Assembly (NCBI GenBank): GCA_000310025.1
Contig: FN649729.1
Coordinates: 3,241,227-3,305,226, forward strand
Source of the DNA: Ectocarpus siliculosus
Taxonomy: Eukaryota > Sar > Phaeophyceae > Ectocarpales > Ectocarpaceae
DNA length: 64,000 nucleotides
Direction: 5' to 3'
Shown here piece after piece: positions 33,414-43,778 of the stretch. The translations under genes and the position numbers were made by a program. Numbering within the stretch: the stretch's first letter is position 1; each line of letters starts with the position of its first letter. The notes beneath the pieces were generated by a model. The model made no database searches. It worked only from the letters and a program-made list of their open reading frames with translations, and had not been told where the DNA came from.

Positions 33414-34167
33414 TTTTGTTCTTTGTGTTTTCAGCGGGGGGGCCTTTTCCTACGTGATGTGTTTTATTTGTGAATAAATATGCTGGCCGTTGATTTGCTG
33501 TTGTTATGTTTCTGCTCTCTGGTACGTACGATGGATGAGGTAGTTCTACACAAGAATCATGGGGGCGGGATATTGGTATTGTTCCATGATACTAGTCGCA
33601 GGTGTTTTATTTGTTTTGGGTTTGTTTGTTTGGTTCCTTCGTGTTTGGGATGGATGTTACAGCAGGGGGGCTGTTGGACTGGTATATTTGTCAAGGTATT
33701 GGGTATTGGAGGACGGATTTGGCATGTTCTCGTAAGTCATGGTTGAAGCCTTTGTGCTTCCGAAGGTTATTTGAGCTGGGCAATGAGTTTAAACATGAAT
33801 GCTTATCTGAGGAATTTGTTCTGAGTTAAGTCAGGACGTTGGACACGTTTTCCCGGAGTTACCCGTCCCCTTTCTGACGTGATTCTGATGTAATGTGTAT
33901 CTTTGCTGGGTATTCTTCCAAGGGTGACTGTTTGTGTTTTGACTGCTTGAGAATATGGTAAAGCATTTTTCTCAAGAGGGTGAATTGTTTATTGACAGAC
34001 CTTTTAGGGGATAGTAATTTGATATCACAAGATTTTGAAAGCTTTGTACGGCATTGCTATGTTGACAGAGTTGTTTGAAGTGGAATGGTGGATGATTTAT
34101 TTGCCGTTTTACCGGGCAGTTCGTGAGGTAGGTGTCGTAGATTGTATCTCGTACAGAGCAGGAGGGC
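33414..34167 (+). other. Copia-A 3' untranslated region
   Basis: T/G-rich sequence between the RNase H stop and the 3' LTR. No conserved frame is visible. It ends with GGAGGGC, the likely polypurine primer for plus-strand synthesis. Confidence 0.6.
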
Positions 34168-34358
34168 TGTTTGGGGTGCTCAGCAGGATACTGATCTACG
34201 GGGCCTCCGGGGGTTACGTGGATGATATTTGTGTATGATGGACATGATACGTGCGGGGCCCCTCGTGCCTCCGCCGTGCATGCCACTCTCTAATCAACCA
34301 AGGTCTTGAGTCAACCTTCTTTCTCTTTCGGCCTCTGACGGGCTACCGCACCCAAACA
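34168..34358 (+). repeat. 3' LTR of Copia-A
   Basis: Near-identical to 25991-26181 and followed by the target duplication ACCTA. Confidence 0.95.
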
Positions 34359-34529
34359 ACCTACCTGGTACGACATCATCAACTCGGCCTGATTGTCATA
34401 CAACGCGTGTTCAAAAACACGGAGTCTTCAGACGGAGTAGTGATAGATGTGGTCCATACTAGCATAGTCTAGAAAAAAAATTGTGGGTACTGGGCTATCA
34501 TGATGACAGCTAGTGTACTAAAATAAATC

Positions 34530-35175
34530 GCATGATAATGCTGTGGGGTTGATGAGAGATAGACTCGTAATGAGGTGACCCTCCGGCGAGTCTGTCTTTT
34601 CATGATAAAATAATATCGTCATGAGGAATAAACTTGTAATGAGGTGACCCTCTAGCAAGTTTTCTCTATTCATCATCGAAAAATAAGATCTTGATGGGGG
34701 ATGAACTTGTAATGAGGTGACCCTCTGGCAAGTTTATCTGTTCACCAAAACATAAGATATTGATGGACGATGAACTTGTAATGAGGTGACCCTCTGGCAA
34801 GCTTATCTATTCATCAAAAAGTAAGATATTGATGGAGGATGAACTTGTAATGAGGTGACCCTCTGGCAAGTTTATCTATTCATCAAAAATAAGATCTTGA
34901 TGGGATGAACTTGTAATGAGGTGACCCTCTAGCAAGTTTTCTCTATTCATAATCGAAAAATAAGATCTTGATGGGGGATGAACTTGTAATGAGGTGACCC
35001 TCTGGCAAGTTTATCTATTCATCAAAAAATAAGATATTGATGGGATGAACTTGTAATGAGGTGACCCTCTGGCAAGTTTATCTATTCATCAAAAAATGAT
35101 CTTGATGGGATGAACTTGTAATGAGGTGACCCTCTGGCAAGTTTATCTATTCATCAAAAAATAAGATCTTGGGAT
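34530..35175. repeat. Tandem array of nine hairpin-forming units, about 65-75 bp
   Basis: TAATGAGGTGACCCTC recurs nine times. Each unit reads AACTTG, TAAT, GAGG, TGAC, CCTC, TGG, CAAGTT, giving an outer 6-bp stem, an asymmetric internal loop, an inner 4-bp stem and a TGAC loop. Flanking GATGAA and TTCATC can extend the outer stem. In the first unit (34562-34592) the outer arms are GACTCG and CGAGTC, two paired changes relative to the others. Spacers (TAAGAT-TTGATGG) vary in length. The array lies between Copia-A and the 3' side of the gypsy element and contains no coding frame. Confidence 0.9.
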
Positions 35176-35376
35176 AGCGGTGGTATAATTCAACTCTTCT
35201 CGCGAGTGTTTCCCCAAACACTTCAAAAATTAGGTTGTTTCCACTGGATACAACCAACCACCGTGGCTACTGGTCCTGTGCTAAATATATATATAACACA
35301 GAATAATAGCAGTAGAAATTTGTCCCCAAGTCTCGGAAAAGATAGACATGGCAACTGTGAAGAACGATAGAATATA

Positions 35377-36258
35377 TCAATCGTTTGATTTCCGGGCCCT
35401 AGTTCGTTTTCGTTTGCTAGTACGGCAGGGCAATTGAGTATCACTCTGTGTCGTAGTAGAACGAGACTTGGGTAATGGACCCTCCTTTAGGAGCCTTCTT
35501 CGTCGCTTCTTGGTTTTGTTCGGTGGCTCAGAGCCACTTTGCGTTGCCAATTTTCGACTTGAAGGTTCTTGAGGAGTATCTGCCTGTTTTCGTTTTCGTT
35601 TCCCTGTTTTACTGGGTGATTTTGGGTCTCCCTGTTCAACTGGGGCACGAGACGACGATTTATCAGGCTGCACGATTTCCAAACCACAACGGATTCGGTA
35701 GGCAGATATCATTTCTTGACATTGTGGAATTTCGTCTGCTCTGTATTCAAGGTCTGACTCGGGGCCGTAGCCTCGAAGACGCAAACGATACTTGTAGTTG
35801 TACGGGGTTTTCGGCCCCCTACCACTCTAATGGCTTACCACTTTGTCAACGACGTCGGATTCAATTTTCGGTTGAGCTTCGTCGGGATGGTCTAGCTCGG
35901 GCAACGGAATCTGGCGTCCTAAGAAAAACTCGGAAAGCTTATCAAAGTCTGGCGCAGGTGGCGTTTTCCTCGCGTAGTACTGTTTAATGTGGGCTAAATG
36001 GACCCAAACTTCTCGAGTTTCGTTCTGGCGTCTCACTCTATATACCACCGGTGATAATTTAAAGCAGATGACGTAAGGTCCTCTCCACGGTAACAATAAT
36101 TTCGGATTTGGTCCATCCGAATCCTGGTATGGGCGGTACACAAGTACTAGATCACCAGGTTTAAACACAGGGATAGGGCGCAGTTTAGCGTTCTTGGCAG
36201 CTTGTTTTTTTGTGCGTTCCGATAGGTTACGGCGCGCTAGTAGATTTTCCTGTGTTGT
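35377..36258 (-). pseudogene. Gypsy integrase C-terminus and chromodomain
   Basis: Continues in the same frame as the integrase after a TAA at 36259-36261. FKPGDLVLVYRPY, LLLPWRGPYVICFKLSP and YRVRRQNE form the GPY/F module. A TAG at 35827-35829 interrupts, after which YKYRLRLRGYGPESDLEYRA and DEIPQCQEMISAYRIR resemble a chromodomain (K-Y-R-x-R-x-x-G-Y-G-P-E followed by an acidic/aromatic strand and a helix). A Lys/Arg-rich tail ends at 35377. Confidence 0.75.
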
Positions 36259-38655
36259 TTAAGAGAATTCCTCGGTATTCGCTGTTGTTCCCACATGAGG
36301 GATGTCGAGGATAATGTCAACTGGTAGTCGTGGCTTCCGACCAAACATAAGAAAGAATGGTGTTTCATGCATGGTGGAGCTGAATGACGTGTTGTAAGCC
36401 AGTTGGACAAAAGGCAGCAATGATGCCCAGTTATCGCGTTTCATGGAACTATGCATGGCAAGCATTGCGTGCATGGTAGCATGTACTCGTTCTGAGACAG
36501 AATTACCCTGCGGACGGTATGGTGTCGTCCGGGTTTTCTTATAGTTCAGAATACGCTGTAATTGGTGGACTACACTGTTCTCAAATTCAGGTCCTTGGTC
36601 GGAATGCAACATTTCAGGCGATCCAAAGATGCTGATGATGCGGTCGATAATGGCCTGAGCGACAGTGATTGCTGACTTGTTGGGAATCGGAGTCAACACG
36701 GTGAATCGGGTTAGGTGGTCCATCATGGATAGGACATATTTGCACCGTACCCCGGCGGCTGAAACTGATTCTACTTTATATTCAACTAGGTCAACCGAAA
36801 TACGTTCAAACGGTCTTTGTACTGGTACATGTCCCGTTGGTAATATGTTCCGGTTGTGGGCTGGTTTTCGACGTTGACAGGCTTGGCATTCTTGACACCA
36901 AGTACGGACGTCCCGATTCATGGTTGGCCACCAGTACTTTTGGCGGATCTTCTCATAAGTCGGTCTAGACGCTAAGTGGCCGCCAGATAATACGTGGTCA
37001 TGATAAGCGTGTAGCACTAGTCCGGTAAGGGCGTAAGGCAACACTAATTGGTCACTAAACGTACTACGTTTCCGGAGGTAGCCTGGTAAATACGATTTAA
37101 ACAGCAATCCATCACGCACGAAGTAGTACGACATGGAAGTGGTTGTCTCGTCATCAGGTAATTGAGCGTCAGGTTTTGTAAGATAGTCGATATATGTGCC
37201 ATATTCAAGAGCTTGTTTTTCACGCAAGATATCGCGGTTAATAGTAGTTTCAAATACGTTGGTCGCGCTAATATAAACTGATTTCTCAGCGAATAATTCG
37301 CGATCACTTTGAACCGGTCGCAAGTTTTCCAAACGATCTGCAGACACTTGGTACGGACGTGGTGGAACATTCGAATGCAGCGCAGGGTCATCAGGCACAT
37401 TCCTACATATCGGTGCAATTTGCGGTGCTTCCAACTGTTGTTGGTGATCGAACGCAAACAACCGAGATAGGGTCTCTGGGACTACATGTAAATTTCCCGG
37501 CTTGTGTCGCACTGTAAAGTCAAAGGACTGCAAAGCGATTGCCCATCTGGTCAGCATATTAGACGTGTCTTGCATTGTGTACAAATATCTCAATGCCGCG
37601 TGATCCGTGATAACTTCGAAATGTCTGTCCCACAAATAGGGTCGCCAGTGTTGTAAACTCAAAACCACACCGTAACATTCCTTCATCGTCGCAGAGTAAT
37701 GACGTTGAGCCTTGTTAAATCGTTGGCTAAAATATGCGATAATATTCAAATCGTCGCCGTTCTTTTGGCCCAGGAATGCTCCTGCACCAACTTCACTAGC
37801 ATCTCCATGAACCACGAAGTCTTTGGTAAAGTCAGGGAAACATATCACAGGTGCTTTGCTGAGTAAACGTTTGATATCTGCAAAAGCCTTATCATGTTCC
37901 TGGTTCCAACGTTTTGCGATCGATTTTACATGCTCTTTTTGTGTGAGTTCGACTAGAGGTGCGATCACCGTAGAAAGGTCGGGTATAAATTTCCTCACAT
38001 AGTTAACCATTCCCAATACTGAGCGAAGCGCTTTGATTGTTTTGGGTGCAGGCAAATCGACAATAGACTTTATACGATCTTCCCCAACACGAATCCCTTT
38101 TGCCGACAGTATATGCCCCAGGTATTTTACTTCCTGTGGTCCAAATTGTACTTTGGAGGGTTTCAAGGTAAGACCGGCCGCTTGGAGTGCTTGGAGCATG
38201 CTTTCTAATAAAGTTAAATGGCTCTCCCAATTTGAGCTGCAGCAAATAATGTCGTCCACATACACCAAAAGTCCACTGCGTGGTCCGAAGTGAGAGAATG
38301 CCAGAGACATCATACGGGCAAATAGAAAAGGAGCGTTCGCATTTCCGAAGGGAAGGCGTTTGAAAACCCATTTCCCTTTGTGTGTCACGAACGCAGTCTT
38401 TTCTTGTTCTGCTTCGTCTACTTCGATTTGGTGGTAGGCTGACTGGATATCGCAGACAGCAATAAATTTTGCACCTCCAACGGTATCAATATGGGATTCT
38501 ATATCTGGCATGGGCCAAGATGTTGGAATTAAACTCTTGTTAATAGTAGAGCGGTAGTCAACGCAGAATCGAGGAGTGCCATCAGCTTTTGCTACGATGG
38601 TAACAGCAGATCCCCACGAACTGGGTCTCTGTCCAATAATCTCCTCGTCTTCCAT
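36259..38655 (-). CDS. Gypsy reverse transcriptase, RNase H and integrase core
   Basis: 799 codons without interruption. RT: SWGSAVTIVAKADGTPRFCV, SAYHQIEVDEAEQEKTAF, FKRLPFGNANAPFLFAR, and the active site LLVYVDDIICC at about residue 130. RNase H: FVVHGDASEVGAGAFLG, YSATMKECYGVV, VITDHAALRYL. Integrase: H-H-C-C zinc finger (HDHVLSGGHLA, CQECQACQ), catalytic MLHSDQGPEFENSVVH and a downstream Glu in RPQGNSVSERVHATM. The upstream TAA at 38656-38658 replaces the Lys codon expected in the linker before RT, so this is the 3' part of a longer pol frame and its ATG is internal. Confidence 0.9.
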   Translation of the reverse strand: MEDEEIIGQRPSSWGSAVTIVAKADGTPRFCVDYRSTINKSLIPTSWPMPDIESHIDTVGGAKFIAVCDIQSAYHQIEVDEAEQEKTAFVTHKGKWVFKRLPFGNANAPFLFARMMSLAFSHFGPRSGLLVYVDDIICCSSNWESHLTLLESMLQALQAAGLTLKPSKVQFGPQEVKYLGHILSAKGIRVGEDRIKSIVDLPAPKTIKALRSVLGMVNYVRKFIPDLSTVIAPLVELTQKEHVKSIAKRWNQEHDKAFADIKRLLSKAPVICFPDFTKDFVVHGDASEVGAGAFLGQKNGDDLNIIAYFSQRFNKAQRHYSATMKECYGVVLSLQHWRPYLWDRHFEVITDHAALRYLYTMQDTSNMLTRWAIALQSFDFTVRHKPGNLHVVPETLSRLFAFDHQQQLEAPQIAPICRNVPDDPALHSNVPPRPYQVSADRLENLRPVQSDRELFAEKSVYISATNVFETTINRDILREKQALEYGTYIDYLTKPDAQLPDDETTTSMSYYFVRDGLLFKSYLPGYLRKRSTFSDQLVLPYALTGLVLHAYHDHVLSGGHLASRPTYEKIRQKYWWPTMNRDVRTWCQECQACQRRKPAHNRNILPTGHVPVQRPFERISVDLVEYKVESVSAAGVRCKYVLSMMDHLTRFTVLTPIPNKSAITVAQAIIDRIISIFGSPEMLHSDQGPEFENSVVHQLQRILNYKKTRTTPYRPQGNSVSERVHATMHAMLAMHSSMKRDNWASLLPFVQLAYNTSFSSTMHETPFFLMFGRKPRLPVDIILDIPHVGTTANTEEFS

Positions 38656-39371
38656 TTATTCCACACACTTATCGATAACTTCTTGTGCTCTAGGATTAGT
38701 ACGATAGGGAGCACGGTCGACTGGTTTAGTGCCTGGTTCTAGCGGAAAATCTGCCTTGGCTATCTTGCATTTTCCGAGCTCCTTCGGAGATAATGAAAAC
38801 ACGTTACGATATTTCGCGCATAAATCCAAGACTTGCGAGCATTGTTGAGGAGTAAATGTAGTGTTCGTGAACGTTTTTTTCATGGCTCGTTTCAACTCGT
38901 CTCGCTTGTGTCTGAATGTGGTTTGGTCGCTATTGACAGCGCTAACTGCTTTATCGGCAACCGATTTTACAGGCGAAATGTACCCTAAAATAGTGTCACG
39001 TGCAATGTGAACGGGTCGTTTGGATGGATTAGCAACTTGTACTGCAGCAGACTTGTCCGTTGCTGACCAATTGCATACCGTTCTAGCGACTACGATTGTA
39101 CGGAACGCTTCGGGTATATTTTCAGACGTTTCGATGTCTTTGGCAGTGACGATCCGTGACTCGATCAACGCAGACGTGTTTGCCTGTGGTGCGTGTTTCG
39201 TCACGACGTCTAGTGCCATTTCACTTTCGGGGGGAATGCAGTATCTCCTAGAGAGATATACGGGCACTGCTCCTATCGATGGGTCAAGCGTCACTATAGA
39301 TATTTGCTGCGGGGGCATCATTATTAGTGTCCGCTTGACTATTCGTTCGTCTGTGAGTTGCCGGAATTTTT
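38656..39371 (-). pseudogene. Gypsy pol segment between protease and RT
   Basis: Frame with MMPPQQISIVTLDPSIGAV, FRHKRDELKRAMKKTF and the classic pre-RT sequence LGKCKIAKADFPLEPGTKPV, APYRTNPRAQEVIDKCVE, ending at TAA 38656-38658. It is offset from the protease frame. An A-homopolymer near 39371 (TTTAAAAATTCC on the minus strand) is the likely indel, because either side reads well in its own frame. Confidence 0.8.
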
Positions 39372-39833
39372 AAACGAAAGTTGCTCACCGCACCAATCAA
39401 GGACGGCACCGAAGGCATTCATAATGCTATTATCGAGCAACATCTTATCCGGACCTAGATTGGGCAACACGAGAGCTTCTACTGGTAATGTGATATCTCC
39501 CAGTGTGAGCTTAAATCGGATGTATCCTAGGATTTCTAACGCTGATCCGTCTGCGCTATTCAACTGAATTGCGCCAGGAGGCACAGGTTTCAGAGGCAAA
39601 CGTTGCAGGACCGGATGCGATTTAATAAAAGACGCTGATATACACGGTACATCAGCTGCTGTGTCGATAGTAAGGTCGGACACAGCGTGATCACAAACTC
39701 GGGCAGGAATTCGCACTCTCTTGGAGGACGAATTTAACGCATTGGGGTGTTGTGGATATTTACTCAGTGCTGACGCATGAAACGCCGCATAAGTGGGTCC
39801 ACCACTCGATGCATGCACTTGAAACAGAGGCAT
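39339..39833 (-). pseudogene. Gypsy aspartic protease
   Basis: Contains DLTIDTAADVPCISASFI, with the catalytic D-T-A, LPNLGPDKMLLDNSIMNAFG as the second conserved block of a retropepsin fold, and a hydrophobic flap region between them. It shifts frame near 39371 before joining the next pol segment. The upstream part is Ser-rich and may belong to gag or a linker. Confidence 0.75.
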
Positions 39834-40201
39834 GTCTTTCCGTGTTATGATAAAATGGCATACTACCAGTCAGTACAAACTCAGCTTGCGGGGCTAACCT
39901 AGAAGTCGGCACACGAGTGCGCTTGTTCTTCCTATTTTTCCCTGCTTTGCTACTTGACCGACTATGAAACAGTGCCTGGGCGGAATCTGCTACCGATGTC
40001 CCAGAACTACTGCTAGAATCCTGAACGGACTTCACATCACCACCTCTCACCCGAGGAAAAATGATTCCCTCGATTTTCTACTGTCATGCACATACGGGGC
40101 TGAGTCAACTCGGGCATCCTGTGCTACGTGAGTTTCCTCAGCTATAATGGTGTGCTATCGACCTCTCTCCCTACGAGCGAGGAGTCCCGTGAAGGACCCC
40201 G

Positions 40202-40526
40202 TCACGGTTTTGTCCAAGTCCATCCCTTCTCCTGCGCGTGCTTTTTGTTTAGGCCGCACTGTTCGATGGGGTGGTTGAACTTGCACCCCGGGTAGGGGCA
40301 CGGTTCTGCCTTCGTTGCCGAAGAAGAACTTCCCTTGCCCGTGGTGCGCGCCTTTTTAGGGGCGCCCTGACTCGAACTGGTCTTGGTGGGGCCCCGCATC
40401 GACTTGAGCCTCGTTACTTCAGCTTGTAGGTCTTTAATGACCGCCGTGTTCGAGGACACGGTTTGCTTCAGCTGTGGGGGTTCAGGGTACGCAACAGCGG
40501 ATACGGTGTCGGATGTGGGTAACGCT
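40202..40526 (-). pseudogene. Gypsy gag, 3' part
   Basis: An open frame continuous with the sequence left by the Copia-B insertion: KQTVSSNTAVIKDLQAEVTR (coiled coil), then a basic Ser/Lys linker and a zinc-binding-like CPYPGCKFNHPIEQC, ending at TGA after WTWTKP. Its 5' part lies at 47827-47965, beyond Copia-B. Confidence 0.7.
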
Positions 40527-40858
40527 TATTCGATATACTCGTAGCATAGCATGGGGGTGGTATATTGCGTATACATATGCGGGGATTGCAGTGACGAACT
40601 ACGGAGGGACAAGAAGTTTCTTTGTGTTTTCCTTGGGAGTGTAGTAGATTGGTGGAGATTCATGGAGATTCGTTCTGGGTATTAAAGCGTTATGCGTGAC
40701 TTGATGCCGTGATGGAATGACGAGCTCAAGCACGCCCCCGATGAATACAACACGTTTTTCACCACGTCTACACGTCTTTACCTACCCGTGCGGCCTGTCA
40801 TGGCCGAGCTGCTCTACGCTCCCATCACACACAACTGAGCCACCCGAATTATCGATCA
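40527..40858 (+). repeat. 5' LTR of Copia-B
   Basis: Identical by eye to 47495-47826. Termini TA...CA instead of the usual TG...CA. The leader after it, CGCTAGCGTATGACACGTCG, is shared with the element at 30.8 kb and may hold the primer site; no standard tRNA 3'-end complement is visible. Confidence 0.95.
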
Positions 40859-42149
40859 CGCTAGCGTATGACACGTCGTCTACGAGATTCGAGTCGAGCT
40901 TAGTTTGGAGTATCGCTTTGCGGCGATCAGCAGCAGCCACCGATGAGCGACACCGAGCAAGATCGAGTGAGCGCCCGACTAGCAGAGGAGGAAGCCCGGA
41001 TCAACTACTTGGTCGAACAGAGGGTAGAAGCAAGACTGGCCGAGATGTCGAGGCAAGAAGCAGAGGAGCGGAGGACAGATGACGTCCGGACCGGAAGAGA
41101 GCACGAGGATCGCCACCAGCAACACGCGGGGCGGCCATCGGCCAACCCGACGACCGACGAAATCGCCCGCACACTCGCCGACGCCCTCACCGGTCGACTT
41201 CACGTCTCATCAGGGGACACCTGGTAGAGTACCCATTAACGCAGGGACGGTTCGAATGACTGAGACAAAGCGCCTAGCGCCTTGGGATGGTATATTTAAG
41301 CAAGGGGAGGATGAGCAGGCTAAGTTCTTGATTTTTCGGTCGAACATGGTAGCTATGTTTGCCCAGGAAGGAGTGCGTGACGTAGTACTGACTGAAGAAA
41401 AGATTCCAGTTGGGAAAGAAGGCGTGAGCATGGAGGAGATGCGTAGGGTGCATTCGAGTGGACGGGTAGAAAAGGCAATAACGGCGTGGAACCTGCTGAT
41501 CACGACAGTGACATACATGCCAATCCTAACCCAGATCATCGCCGATGGGAGCCCTAGTGGAGGTTGGAAGATATTCCTCAATTATTACGAGCCGCGTGCC
41601 AGGGCCGAAAAAGAAAGGCTGTCATCTCAATATCACGCTCTTGAGATGAAAGTAGGGGAGACCCCGCAAGAGTACTTCGGGAGATTTGCTGTTTTGCGCA
41701 GTAGGCTCGCCTCGCACGGTGTTGTTTTCTCCGACGATGATGCCAATGCCCACATGGTATACCACCTTTCCGACGAGTACTCGGTAGAGAAGAAGATTCT
41801 GACCATGTCACCGATTCCCCCCTCGCGCGAGACAATTGAAAAGGCTGTGCGAGATGCTCATGCGGACTCGGTTCGCCGTCGGGAGGGGGAACCGAAGAAT
41901 GGCGCGGGGCACGCGTTCGTCGCTTCCGGTGGCATCCGGGGCGATGGACGTGTCCAAAATGGGTCGAGTGGAAACGGCGGGGGTCAGGACGGAGACGGAG
42001 GGGCCCGGAGTCGGAGCAGGAGCAGGGTGAGAGGAAACAAGAAAGGCGGAGGTGAGAGAGGAGCCGACAACGACCACTGCTACCTACATCCGCGCTTGTT
42101 CCACACCAACGCCCAGTGCTACACCCAGCGCGACCGTTGGAAGGAGCAG

Positions 42150-42640
42150 GAGCAGCAGCAGCCCCAACAGCAGCAGTCTCAGCAACAGCAGCCCCAACAG
42201 CAGCAGTCTCAGCAACAGCAGCCTCAGCAACAGCAGCCTCAGCAACAGCAACTTCACGGACCGCCGCCGCAGCAGCCGAGCTACAGTGGGGGGGGCTGGG
42301 GCGGTGGGCCTCAGCACGGACCTCACAGCGGCTACGGAGGACAGCATCAGCACAGGTATGCAGCGCCCCCTCGTCCTCCACAACCGCCTTGGCGGCCTCC
42401 GTACGGGCACGCTAATGTGATGCACGCGTATAGTGCTATGCCCTACGGGGGGCCCGCGAATGGTACCGAGTATGGCGGGTGGGAGCAGCAGCTGCAGCAG
42501 CAGCAGCCTTCGCCAGACTACTACCAGCAGCAGCCGTACTACCCGCCTCCGACACCGTACTACCAGCAGCAGCAGCCACCACCGCAGCCTCCGCCACCGC
42601 CGTCGTTTCAGCCGCAGCAGCAGCAGCACTCCACCCATGC
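42150..42640 (+). repeat. CAG/CAGCAGCC repeats encoding Gln/Pro runs
   Basis: An 18- to 21-bp unit, CAGCAACAGCAGCCCCAA and variants, is repeated several times at 42155-42255, with looser CAG-rich runs to 42640. Encodes Gln-rich sequence in Copia-B gag. Confidence 0.85.
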
Positions 42641-43369
42641 CCCGCCCCAGTCGCCCTCTCCCGGAGCAGCAACCTATCCGCCTGGGCATCTCCACTCCCT
42701 GATGGCACACTTTGTGTCCGCTGACGAGATGAGTTCGCTTTCGGTTTCGAGTGATGTAAGCAGTGTCGCATGTGGTGATGATCTTGGCTTTGCTTTGTCT
42801 GCACAGAGTTGCGAATACAGTCCTGGTAGGGAGGTATTTTGGTCTGATAGCGGTGCAAGCAACCATTTTGTGAGTAACAGCTCCAAGATGTACAACATCT
42901 CGCCTGTCCCCCCCGGCAAAGAATTCATCAAAGTAGGCAATGGTGCTTATTTGCGCGTGGAGTGCGTAGGTAGTGTCAATCTGGCATTTCACATGGCAGG
43001 AGGTCGATCGGGAGAAGCGGATTTCTGTGTCCAATTGACAGACGTGTACGTAGTACCAGGGATTTCGTTCAACTTGTTCTCTCTGCACCACACGCAGAAA
43101 AAGCACAGGATAATGTTGGATGAGAGGGGTGTGCACCTTTTCGGTGGTCGGCTTAGTTTCGCATACTCGGATATCGGATGCTCTCTATCGGCCACCCGCT
43201 TGCCTCCCTCGTACCGCGACGGTGATGTAATCCCCTCTACCGTTGTCCCTCCCCCCGTTGTCCGCCAAGCGTCTCCGCCCGGTGTTGGTACTGGCCTTTT
43301 TGCGCAAAACCCCCCTCCCCCTTCTCAGATTTCAGGATCGGGTGCAGGATGCGGTCCGAGTTCCAGCTT

Positions 43370-43520
43370 CCCGTCCATCGGTCCCGCCGGTGTTGTACCT
43401 TCGGCTTCGAGCTTCCCGTCCATCGGTCCCGCCGGTGTTGTACCTTCGGCTTCGAGCTTCCCGCCCATCGGCGCTGCCGGTGTCGTACCTTCGAGTTCGA
43501 GCATCCCGTCCACCACTTCC
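43370..43520 (+). repeat. Coding minisatellite, about 48-bp unit, about three copies
   Basis: TTCCCGTCCATCGGTCCCGC begins at about 43369 and 43417, with a variant at about 43459 (TTCCCGCCCATCGGCGCTGC). Encodes a Ser/Pro/Gly-rich linker after the protease. Confidence 0.8.
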
Positions 43521-43778
43521 GGTGTAGTACCTCCGAGTGATGCTTCCCCGCCTATCGATGTTGATTTAGTGTCTCCGTCGATCCGAGATTTTCAGCCTGC
43601 CCTAGCCGCAGCCATCGCCTCATCCGACGTCCTGTCCCCCTCAGTCGTGAACCCGAATGTGTCGCGAGAGATAGAGATCATGCCCCTTGAGTCCCAGGAT
43701 AATTTGCCTTTGATGGACATGAGTATGTTCTTGGATGTAGGCTTGATGACACGGACAGGACTCGGTCCCGCCGGGTGA

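Larger units (their letters stand above)
25991..34358 (+). mobile_element. Copia-A, full-length Ty1/copia retrotransposon (interrupted)
   Basis: LTRs of 191 bp (25991-26181, 34168-34358) begin TGTTTGGGGTGC and end GCACCCAAACA, and are flanked by the duplication ACCTA (25986-25990, 34359-34363). The order gag, protease, integrase, RT, RNase H is that of copia. The LTRs differ at about two positions. A purine-rich GGAGGG precedes the 3' LTR. A 1.56-kb element of another family sits between integrase and RT (30440-31998). Frames are broken at about 27612, about 30165 and by a TAG at 30425, so it is not autonomous as sequenced. Confidence 0.95.
40943..43778 (+). pseudogene. Copia-B gag and protease
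   Basis: The ATG at 40943 opens a charged coiled-coil N-terminus (RLAEEEARINYLVEQRVEA). A one-base shift near 41222 moves into the main frame, which has the gag core (WNLLITTVTYMPILTQIIAD, FLNYYEPRARAEKERLSS, YHALEMKVGETPQEYFGRF), a zinc-knuckle-like CYLHPRLFHTNAQC, a long Gln/Pro/Tyr-rich stretch from CAG repeats (42150-42640), and the protease motif VFWSDSGASNHFVSNSS (about 42838). A Ser/Pro-rich linker with three SFPSIGPAGVVPSAS-type repeats leads to the TGA at 43776-43778. Confidence 0.85.
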
